Of a stretch of 35,823 bases of DNA, positions 23,870 to 30,468 are shown one piece after another. Each line of letters begins with the position of its first letter. Position 1 is the stretch's first letter. The translations under genes were made by a program, and so were the position numbers. Under the pieces are notes generated by a model. That model was not told where the DNA came from, made no database searches, and saw only the letters and a program-made list of their open reading frames with translations. The DNA is from Clostridia bacterium. Lineage in GTDB: Bacteria > Bacillota > Clostridia > Oscillospirales > Acutalibacteraceae. The stretch covers positions 1 through 35,823 of the forward strand of contig JAFRPB010000048.1 of assembly GCA_017429345.1 (NCBI GenBank), in the 5' to 3' direction.

Positions 23870-23898
23870 TTGAAAAAATATTCATTATTTGATTTAAT
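23870..23898 (+). promoter_or_regulatory. Probable sigma-A promoter of argR
   Basis: TTGAAA, exactly 17 nt, then TTTAAT in the 137-nt gap between nadK and argR. The putative ARG box at 23871-23884 covers most of the -35 and the start of the spacer, so bound repressor would exclude RNA polymerase. Confidence 0.65.
23871..23884 (+). promoter_or_regulatory. Putative ARG box (ArgR/AhrC operator)
   Basis: TGAAAAAATATTCA fits the ArgR half-site pattern TnAATwwwwATTnA with one mismatch. It lies in the promoter of the gene that encodes the arginine repressor, the expected place for autoregulation. ArgR usually needs two adjacent boxes; a clear second one was not found, although TGAAT at 23842 upstream may be a degenerate half. 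Confidence 0.6.
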
Positions 23899-23976
23899 AT
23901 ACATACAGCGCGGAAGCATTTTTTAAGTGAAAAATTGCGTTTCAGGCAGACAAAATAATGCCCTCGGAGGAACATA

Positions 23977-24432
23977 ATGAAGAAAGACAGACATGCGTTA
24001 ATCCTCAGACTGATTGAGCAAAACAATATCAGCACACAGGATGAGCTTCTCGAAAAGCTGCTCGAATGCGGCGTAAATGTGACGCAGGCTACGGTTTCGC
24101 GCGATATCAAGGAACTGAAACTGATCAAACGCCCCTCCGCGAACGGGCTCTATAAATATTGCGTCGCGGAAAGCGCTCCGGCGGACAAAGCGAACTCAAA
24201 GTATTATAATATTTTTATGCAGTCTGTGTTGTTTGTTGACTATGCGGGCAATTTTTGCGTGCTAAAGTGTCAGCCCGGCACGGCGAACGCCGCATGTGCT
24301 GCGTTGGATTCGTTAAGATTTGAAAGCATTGTCGCAACGCTCGCCGGAGACGATACGGTTTTTGTGCTCTGCCGCACAGAGGCGGAAGCCGCTGCGACAA
24401 AGGAAAAGATGGAAAGTGTTCTGAAGGCGTAA
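23977..24432 (+). CDS. argR: Arginine repressor ArgR/AhrC
   Basis: 151 residues, normal for the family. The N-terminal winged helix has QDELLEKLLECGVNVTQATVSRDIKELKL portion (residues 18-48), with the recognition helix ATVSRD. The C-terminal hexamerisation and arginine-binding domain has QPGTANAACAALDS and ATLAGDDTVFVL. It represses arginine biosynthesis genes and activates catabolism when arginine is bound. GGAGG lies ahead of the ATG. Its own promoter carries a putative ARG box. In Bacillus ahrC sits between yqxC (tlyA) and recN; here nadK is inserted before it, a common clostridial order. Confidence 0.96.
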   Translation: MKKDRHALILRLIEQNNISTQDELLEKLLECGVNVTQATVSRDIKELKLIKRPSANGLYKYCVAESAPADKANSKYYNIFMQSVLFVDYAGNFCVLKCQPGTANAACAALDSLRFESIVATLAGDDTVFVLCRTEAEAAATKEKMESVLKA

Positions 24433-24438
24433 TATGAT

Positions 24439-26139
24439 ATGCTGACCGAGCTGACGATCGAGAATATCGCTGTTATTGAAAAAACGTCGATTTGCTTCGG
24501 CGCCGGGTTCAACTGTCTGACAGGCGAGACCGGCGCGGGTAAGTCCATTATAATCGACGCCGTGAACTGCGTTACCGGAGAAAAGACCTCCCGTGAGCTG
24601 ATTCGTTCGGGAGAGAAAAGCGCCTCGGTCACCGCGGTGTTTACCTGTCTTACAGAGAATACGCGCTCACTGTTGTCGGAAAACGAGATCGATCCCGGCG
24701 ACGGTGAGCTTATCGTATTTCGGCGTATTTACGCTGACGGGAAAAACAGCTGCCGCGTAAACGACCGGCCGGTATCCGTCGCGTTTCTGAAGTCGCTCGG
24801 CGATACGCTGATCAATATTCACGGCCAGTCAGACAGCAGGAATCTTCTCGACAGCGATAAGCATTTTGAGTATATTGATATGTTTGCGCAGAACTCTGCG
24901 CTGCTTGCGGAGTACAGAAAAGATTTTGATTCTCTGAACGATATTCGACGGGAGATCCGCAGGCTTTCTGCAGACGAATCAAAGAAGCTCAAAGAATTGG
25001 ATATGCTTGATTTTCAGATCGCGGAGCTTCAGGGCGCGAATTTGCGCGAAGGCGAGAAGGATGAGTTGACCTCTCGCAGAGACGCCGTCGTCAATGCCGG
25101 TAAAACAGCGGCGGCGCTGAACGCGGCTTCAGCCGCGCTTGACGGAGATGAGGAAACGCCCGGCGCGTCCGATCTGGTTGCCGAGGCTGCTGTACAGATT
25201 GAGAAGGCCGCGGAATATATTCCGGCGCTCGCGCGTTTCCCGGAGCAGCTTCGGGAGATGGGTTATATTCTTGATGAAGCTTCTTCCGAGATCGTCGCTC
25301 AGATCGATGCGAACAGTTATTCCGAAGATGAGATCAACCAGATCGAAGAACGGCTTGACAAGCTTTATAAATTAAGCATTAAATACGGCTCTACCGAGCG
25401 TGAGATGATCGAATATCTCGATGAAGCACGCCGCAGAAAAAACGAGATCGAGACTGCCGACGAGCGTCTTGAGGAATTGAACGGTTTGTTCGATATCGCG
25501 GCGGCAAAGGCAAAACAGAGCGCAAAAAAACTCTCTCATGCGCGGCGGGACGCTGCGAAGCGTTTTGCCGAAGGAGTTCGCGAGGAATTGACGGGGCTGG
25601 ATATGCCGAACGCGCTGTTTGAGGTCGCAGATGAACTCGGCGCTCTTGATGAGAACGGCGTTGACAATATGTGTTTTTTGTTTTCGGCAAACCGGGGTGA
25701 GAAACCGAAGCCTCTGACAAAAACCGCATCCGGCGGCGAGCTTTCAAGGGTGATGCTCGCGATCAAGAATGTTCTTTCGGGGCGGGACGGCGTCGCCACT
25801 CTGATCTTTGATGAGATCGATACGGGTATCAGCGGCAGAGCGGCGGGACGGGTCGCCGAAAAGCTTTACGGCGTATCGCAACGCGCACAGGTGATCTGCG
25901 TGACGCATCTGGCGCAGATCGCGTCATTTGCTGATCACCATTATCTGATTGAAAAGGCTGCGAAAGACGAGAGGACTTTTACGAGTGTGACGAAGCTTGA
26001 CGAAGAGGGGAGAGCGACGGAGCTCGCCCGCATCGGCTCGGGAACAAATCTCGGCGCGCTGCAGCTTGAAAACGCGAGGGATATGTTACGCAGGGCTGAA
26101 GAGTTTAAAGCGGCGTCATCTGCTCCCGGGACGGAATGA
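24439..26139 (+). CDS. recN: DNA repair protein RecN
   Basis: 566 residues, an SMC-like ABC ATPase. Walker A GETGAGKS is at residues 29-36, the signature TASGGELSRVMLAIKNVL near 432, and Walker B LIFDEIDTGISG near 455. The middle region is rich in Lys/Glu and forms two coiled-coil arms. RecN gathers DNA ends in early double-strand-break repair. It lies 6 nt after argR and is the last gene of the conserved cluster. spoIVB and spo0A, which often follow recN in spore formers, are absent here and replaced by a repeat element. Confidence 0.97.
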   Translation: MLTELTIENIAVIEKTSICFGAGFNCLTGETGAGKSIIIDAVNCVTGEKTSRELIRSGEKSASVTAVFTCLTENTRSLLSENEIDPGDGELIVFRRIYADGKNSCRVNDRPVSVAFLKSLGDTLINIHGQSDSRNLLDSDKHFEYIDMFAQNSALLAEYRKDFDSLNDIRREIRRLSADESKKLKELDMLDFQIAELQGANLREGEKDELTSRRDAVVNAGKTAAALNAASAALDGDEETPGASDLVAEAAVQIEKAAEYIPALARFPEQLREMGYILDEASSEIVAQIDANSYSEDEINQIEERLDKLYKLSIKYGSTEREMIEYLDEARRRKNEIETADERLEELNGLFDIAAAKAKQSAKKLSHARRDAAKRFAEGVREELTGLDMPNALFEVADELGALDENGVDNMCFLFSANRGEKPKPLTKTASGGELSRVMLAIKNVLSGRDGVATLIFDEIDTGISGRAAGRVAEKLYGVSQRAQVICVTHLAQIASFADHHYLIEKAAKDERTFTSVTKLDEEGRATELARIGSGTNLGALQLENARDMLRRAEEFKAASSAPGTE

Positions 26140-26143
26140 GAGT

Positions 26144-26410
26144 GAAATGAAAAATGAGAAATGAAAAATGAAAAATTAAGGACGGAGCTGAAGCTCCGTA
26201 CCTCGATTATATATATGTATACTATATTTCCTATGCCATTTTCACTTTATCATTGTTAATTATTTTGCTTTTTATGTATCCTGATTAATATATGATTCAA
26301 GTCGCGAAGCGACTTCCGACATTCCTCACTTCTCATTCCTCATTCCTCATTAAAATCAGGTCGCGCAGCGACTTCCTTCACTTCACTCTTCACTCTACAC
26401 ACTCCACACT
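26144..26410. repeat. Composite intergenic element: heptamer tracts, palindromes and AT-rich core
   Basis: It fills the 302-nt gap between recN and the next gene. The left tract 26144-26178 has five 7-bp words (GAAATGA, AAAATGA, GAAATGA, AAAATGA, AAAATTA). A perfect palindrome follows (26182-26199), then an AT-rich core of about 95 nt, and a second perfect palindrome (26299-26315). The tract 26320-26354 comes next (CATTCCT, CACTTCT, CATTCCT twice, CATTAAA), then a third related palindrome (about 26359-26373) and the tract 26376-26410 of five words of CTTCACT/TCACTCT type. 26297-26326 is an exact inverted copy of 14835-14864. No reading frame is seen. Confidence 0.85.
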
Positions 26411-26441
26411 GTAAAATATAAAACGAAAGGTGAGAATAAAA

Positions 26442-27248
26442 ATGAAATTCGGTGTTTGCGGCGGTATCGCGGAAGCGAACAAAATCAAACTCATCAAAGA
26501 GAGCGGCTACGATTACGTTGAGGGCAGCTTTCAGTATCTGGCAAACGGCAGTCCCGAAGAAAAGGCGGTTACACCAGATCTTTTGAAAGAATATGACCTG
26601 CCGTGCAAGGTTGTCAACTGCTTTCTGCCCGGCGACCTGAAGCCTCACGGACCGAAAAAGGACAACGCGAAGCTTTACGATTATATAAAGCGCGGTCTTG
26701 AATACGGTAAGCCCATCGGCCTTGAAAAGGTCATCTTCGGCTCGGGAGGCGCAAAGCAGATCGATCCGGGCGAGGATTATTATACCGCGTTCAACGAGAC
26801 GGCTGAGTTCCTGCATGATATCGTATCGCCGCTCTTTGCGGAATACGGCGTGATCCTTGCGATCGAACCGCTGCGTCCCGTAGAGTGCAATTTGATCAAT
26901 ACCGTGCGCGAGGGTGCGATGCTTGCCGCCGCGGCGAAAGCGGATAATATCTTCGTGCTCGCGGATCTTTACCATATGGTCGAATCCGGCGACCGCTGGG
27001 TGAATATGTACGAGCTCACGGGCAAGCTGCGCCACGCGCATATCTCCAACCCGCACAGAGGCGGCCAGCACAACCGTATCTATATGAAAAGCGTCGACGA
27101 GTTCGATTATTTCGGCTTCCTCTACGCGCTGCAGAAAGTCGGCTGCGACACATGCTCCGTCGAGGCGGGCGTGCTCGATTTCGATCAGGATATCCCCGCC
27201 GCGATCAAGGTGCTCAAGACCGTGGAGCGGATGACGGAAGTCGTTTGA
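26442..27248 (+). CDS. Sugar phosphate isomerase/epimerase family protein (TIM barrel, AP endonuclease 2-like)
   Basis: 268 residues of the xylose isomerase-like TIM-barrel family. The strand-and-ligand pattern is visible: KFGVCGG at strand 1, VEGSFQYL, VIFGSGGA, LAIEPLRPVECN with a metal-binding glutamate, VLADLYHM with Asp and His, and a final SVEAG glutamate. Members isomerise or epimerise free or phosphorylated sugars or inositols; the substrate cannot be told. A GTG 12 nt upstream is in frame, but ATG 26442 sits at proper distance from AAAGGTGA. The gene follows a repeat element and ends at a terminator, so it appears monocistronic. Transfer into the post-recN position is possible. Confidence 0.82.
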   Translation: MKFGVCGGIAEANKIKLIKESGYDYVEGSFQYLANGSPEEKAVTPDLLKEYDLPCKVVNCFLPGDLKPHGPKKDNAKLYDYIKRGLEYGKPIGLEKVIFGSGGAKQIDPGEDYYTAFNETAEFLHDIVSPLFAEYGVILAIEPLRPVECNLINTVREGAMLAAAAKADNIFVLADLYHMVESGDRWVNMYELTGKLRHAHISNPHRGGQHNRIYMKSVDEFDYFGFLYALQKVGCDTCSVEAGVLDFDQDIPAAIKVLKTVERMTEVV

Positions 27249-27260
27249 GTTCGGAGTTTT

Positions 27261-27279
27261 GCGGCTTCGCCGCTTTTTT
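27261..27279 (+). terminator. Rho-independent terminator after the TIM-barrel gene
   Basis: A short perfect stem GCGGC (27261-27265) / GCCGC (27269-27273) with a TTC loop is followed by six T residues. It lies 12 nt beyond the stop codon and immediately before a 7-bp repeat tract. Confidence 0.72.
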
Positions 27280-27405
27280 AGCTGTTAGCTCTTAGCTGTT
27301 AGCTGTTAACTGTTAGCTCTTTTCTCTCGGGACTCGGGACTCCGGACTGACTCACATCTCGTTTCTCGTATCTCGTATCTAATATCTCACATCTCACATT
27401 TCACA
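27280..27405. repeat. 126-bp tract of 18 consecutive 7-bp words in phase
   Basis: The whole tract divides into 7-bp units without a break. First comes AGCTGTT with variants (six units, 27280-27321) and TTCTCTC. GGGACTC twice and CGGACTG follow, then ACTCACA, then TCTCGTT, TCTCGTA twice and TCTAATA, and finally TCTCACA twice and TTTCACA. The word changes along the tract but the 7-bp register is kept. It occupies most of the tyrS leader and ends about 7 nt before its ribosome binding site. Confidence 0.88.
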
Positions 27406-27423
27406 TTATCTGGAGGGTATAAT

Positions 27424-28644
27424 ATGACATTATTTGAAGAATTAAAGGCAAGAGGTCTTGTCGCTCAGACGACGGATGAAGAGAAGGTGCGCGAGCTTCT
27501 CGACGGCGCGCCTATGAAGTTCTATATCGGCTTCGATCCGACGGCGGACAGTCTTCATATCGGACATTTCGTTTCGGTGATGGTTATGGCGCATATGCAG
27601 CGCGCGGGTCATACGCCGATCGCGCTGTTCGGCGGGGGTACCGGCCTGATCGGCGATCCCTCGGGAAAAACGGACATGCGCAAAATGCTCACGCGCGAGA
27701 CGATCGCGTACAATATTGAGTGCTTCCGCAAGCAGATGAGCAGGCTCGTCGATTTTTCTGACGGAAAAGCGATCATGGTAAATAACGCCGACTGGCTGCT
27801 CGACCTGAATTATATCGATTTTCTGCGCGAAGTAGGCGTACATTTTTCCGTGAACCGTATGCTCGCCGCGGAGTGCTACAAGCAGCGTCTCGAACGGGGC
27901 CTGAGCTTTTTTGAGATGAACTATATGATCATGCAGAGCTACGATTTCCTCTGCCTTGCCCGCAAATACGACTGCAAGCTCGAGCTTGGCGGAGACGATC
28001 AGTGGAGTAATATGATCGGCGGCGTGGAATTGAACCGCCGCGCCGATCAGCGCGAGGTCTACGCCATGACCTTCGGACTTCTGCTTACAAGCGAAGGCAA
28101 AAAAATGGGCAAGACCGAAAAGGGCGCGGTATGGCTTGATCCCGAAAAAACGCCGCCTTACGATTTTTATCAGTATTGGCGAAATATTGCAGACGAGGAC
28201 GTTTGCAAATGCATGAAGATGCTCACATTCGTTCCGCTCGACGAGATCGCGGAATATGAAAAGCTTGAGGGCAGCCAGCTCAATCCCGTTAAAGAAAAGC
28301 TTGCCTACGAGCTGACGAAGCTGATCCACGGCGAAGAGGAAGCCGAGAAAGCAAGAGCCGCCGCGCGTTCCGTGTTCTCTGCCTCGGCGGAGGACGCGCC
28401 TGAAAAGGAGATCTCCGAGGCGGATTTTACCGACGGTAAAATTCAGGTCGCTGACCTGCTCGTGAAGATCGGCGTCTGCCCGTCAAAGGGCGACGCGCGC
28501 CGTCAGATCCAGCAGGGCGGCGTCAGCGTAGACGGCGAAAAGATCGCCGACGGCTTCGCTTCGATCGAAAAGAGCGCCTTTAATAAGGGCCATGTGCTTG
28601 TGAAGAAGGGCAAGAAGGTCACGTTTAAAGTCGTTGTGTCGTGA
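27424..28644 (+). CDS. tyrS: Tyrosyl-tRNA synthetase
   Basis: 406 residues of class I aminoacyl-tRNA synthetase, bacterial TyrRS type. HIGH is at residues 45-48 (DSLHIGHFV), tyrosine-binding residues lie in MQSYDFL and GGDDQWSNM, and the KMSKS equivalent is KMGKT at 227-231. A C-terminal S4 domain (about 340-400, VADLLVKIGVCPSKGDARRQ) binds tRNA. TCTGGAGGG precedes the ATG. Many Firmicutes tyrS genes are controlled by a T-box leader. The 175-nt gap here holds a terminator and 7-bp repeats, and no T-box sequence was recognised. Confidence 0.97.
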   Translation: MTLFEELKARGLVAQTTDEEKVRELLDGAPMKFYIGFDPTADSLHIGHFVSVMVMAHMQRAGHTPIALFGGGTGLIGDPSGKTDMRKMLTRETIAYNIECFRKQMSRLVDFSDGKAIMVNNADWLLDLNYIDFLREVGVHFSVNRMLAAECYKQRLERGLSFFEMNYMIMQSYDFLCLARKYDCKLELGGDDQWSNMIGGVELNRRADQREVYAMTFGLLLTSEGKKMGKTEKGAVWLDPEKTPPYDFYQYWRNIADEDVCKCMKMLTFVPLDEIAEYEKLEGSQLNPVKEKLAYELTKLIHGEEEAEKARAAARSVFSASAEDAPEKEISEADFTDGKIQVADLLVKIGVCPSKGDARRQIQQGGVSVDGEKIADGFASIEKSAFNKGHVLVKKGKKVTFKVVVS

Positions 28645-28648
28645 AATC

Positions 28649-28909
28649 GTTTTGCGTTTTGCGTGTTGCGTGTTGCGACCGTGACGACGTGATGCGTTTT
28701 GCGAAATCGTGAAATCGTGATGTGGTGATTTCTTAATGTAGTGATATCTTGATATCATCTGAAATCGCCGACCGTCGACCGACTGCCGATCCACTGCACT
28801 TTTTCCTTTTTTCCTTTTCTCTTCGACGCGACCGACGACCGAATCACATTTATAATTCAAGCCGCGAAGCGGCTTCCTCCGCTTCACTCTGCACTCTTCA
28901 CCCTGTATA
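28649..28909. repeat. Mixed 7-bp and 8-bp word tracts plus palindrome before galT
   Basis: This fills the 285-nt gap between tyrS and galT. 28649-28676 is GTTTTGC twice and GTGTTGC twice. 28703-28758 divides into seven 8-bp words (GAAATCGT twice, then GATGTGGT, GATTTCTT and relatives). 28768 onward returns to 7-bp words (CCGACCG, TCGACCG, ACTGCCG). A perfect palindrome AAGCCGC-GAA-GCGGCTT lies at 28859-28875. 28882-28909 has four 7-bp words of CTTCACT type leading into the galT ribosome binding site. The palindrome plus CTTCACT part aligns with 26357-26410. No reading frame or terminator is evident. Confidence 0.8.
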
Positions 28910-28929
28910 TGAAAGAAAGGATAATATCT

Positions 28930-30426
28930 ATGACTCTCTATGAAGCGATCGCATCTCTCGTTGAATACGGCGTAAAAACCGGTCTGTGCGAAACGGCAGA
29001 CAGGATATACATAACAAATCTTTTACTCGATTGCATGAAGCTCGATACGCTCGTGCCCGCCGAGCCGGTCGACGCGCCTCTTGAGGATATTTTAAAGGTC
29101 CTGCTCGACGACGCCCGCGCGCGCGGCGTGATCGAGGAAGGGATCGGCGCGAGCGATCTTTTTGATACGCGTCTGATGAATTGCCTGATGCCGCGGCCCT
29201 CTGAGGTGAGAAAGAAGTTCTTTACTCTGTATGAGAACAGCGCGAAGGAGGCGACGGATTGGTATTACAAGTTTTCACAGGACAGCGATTACATCCGCCG
29301 TTACAGAATTAAAAACGATCTGAAATGGGTAACGAAAACCGAATACGGAGATATTGATATCACGATTAATCTTTCAAAACCCGAAAAGGATCCAAAAGCG
29401 ATCGCAGCGGCAAGAACGGCGAGAGCCAACGCCGAGAAATATCCGAAATGTCTGCTTTGCCCGCAGAACGAAGGCTACGCGGGGCACCTGAATCATCCCG
29501 CGCGTGAAAATCACCGCGTGATCCCGCTCACGATCGACGGAGGCGACTGGTATCTGCAGTATTCGCCTTACGTTTATTATAATGAGCACTGCATCGTCTT
29601 CAACGCGGAGCATGTGCCTATGGTCATCGACCGTTCCGCGTTCCGCAAGCTCTTCGGTTTTGTGAAGCTCTTTCCGCATTATTTCGTCGGCTCCAACGCG
29701 GATCTGCCCATCGTCGGCGGCTCGATCCTCACCCATGAACATTTCCAGGGCGGCGGCTACGAATTCGCGATGGCGAAGGCTCCGGTCGAGAAGACGATGT
29801 GTTTTGACGGCTATGAAGACGTGAACGCGGGAATCGTCAAGTGGCCGATGTCCGTGATCCGTCTTTCCGGCAAAGATACCGACCGCATCGTCGACCTTGC
29901 CGATAAGATCCTGACCGCGTGGCGTGCGTATACCGACGAGGATGCGTTCATATTCGCCGAAACAGACGGCACGCCGCATAACACGATCACGCCGATCGCC
30001 CGCAAACGCGGCGAAGATTATGAGATCGATCTTGTACTTCGCAATAATATCACCACAGAACAATATCCCGACGGCGTGTATCACGCGCACCCGGAGCACC
30101 ATCACCTCAAGCGCGAGAATATCGGTCTGATAGAGGTCATGGGTCTTGCCGTGCTGCCTTCACGTCTTAAGACCGAAATTTCGGCGCTCGCAGACGCGAT
30201 CGTCGAGGGGAAGGATATCACCGCCGACCCGCTGATCGAAAAGCACGCCGCGTGGGTGAAGGAATTCTCCGCGAAGTATGACAAAATCGACCGGGAGAAC
30301 GTGGACGCGATCCTGCGCGACGAGATCGGCCTTGTGTTCTCGCAGATACTCGAACAGTGCGGGGTGTTTGCGAGAACACCGGAAGGTATGGCGCAGTTCG
30401 AACGGTTCGCAAATAGCGTGAAATAA
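28930..30426 (+). CDS. galT: UDP-glucose--hexose-1-phosphate uridylyltransferase, Firmicutes class (GalT2)
   Basis: 498 residues, the length of the Firmicutes GalT class (about 490-510) and unlike the shorter HIT-type enzyme (about 350). Landmarks are LMNCLMPRPSEV, PKCLLCPQNEGYAGHLNHPAR, YYNEHCIVFNAEHVPM, VGSNADLPIVGGSILTHEHFQGG with the active-site histidines, and VYHAHPEHHHLKRENIG. It exchanges UMP between UDP-glucose and galactose 1-phosphate in the Leloir pathway. ATG 28930 follows AAAGGA by about 9 nt; the ATG at 28909 lies within the repeat tract. galK and galE are not adjacent. A diverged remnant of this gene's last 160 nt lies at 34858-35014, beyond the next gene. Confidence 0.95.
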   Translation: MTLYEAIASLVEYGVKTGLCETADRIYITNLLLDCMKLDTLVPAEPVDAPLEDILKVLLDDARARGVIEEGIGASDLFDTRLMNCLMPRPSEVRKKFFTLYENSAKEATDWYYKFSQDSDYIRRYRIKNDLKWVTKTEYGDIDITINLSKPEKDPKAIAAARTARANAEKYPKCLLCPQNEGYAGHLNHPARENHRVIPLTIDGGDWYLQYSPYVYYNEHCIVFNAEHVPMVIDRSAFRKLFGFVKLFPHYFVGSNADLPIVGGSILTHEHFQGGGYEFAMAKAPVEKTMCFDGYEDVNAGIVKWPMSVIRLSGKDTDRIVDLADKILTAWRAYTDEDAFIFAETDGTPHNTITPIARKRGEDYEIDLVLRNNITTEQYPDGVYHAHPEHHHLKRENIGLIEVMGLAVLPSRLKTEISALADAIVEGKDITADPLIEKHAAWVKEFSAKYDKIDRENVDAILRDEIGLVFSQILEQCGVFARTPEGMAQFERFANSVK

Positions 30427-30468
30427 CGGCCAAAATGGAAAACAGATATGGTTTAGGAGTATATTAAG

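Noticed and set aside
26144-26410. CRISPR array
   Set aside because: The repeated units are 7 bp with no spacers and no cas genes nearby; the structure is tandem words and palindromes.
27249-27423. Possible T-box riboswitch ahead of tyrS
   Set aside because: The gap is short, the terminator in it directly follows the previous gene, and no T-box or specifier-loop sequence was recognised; most of the gap is 7-bp repeats.
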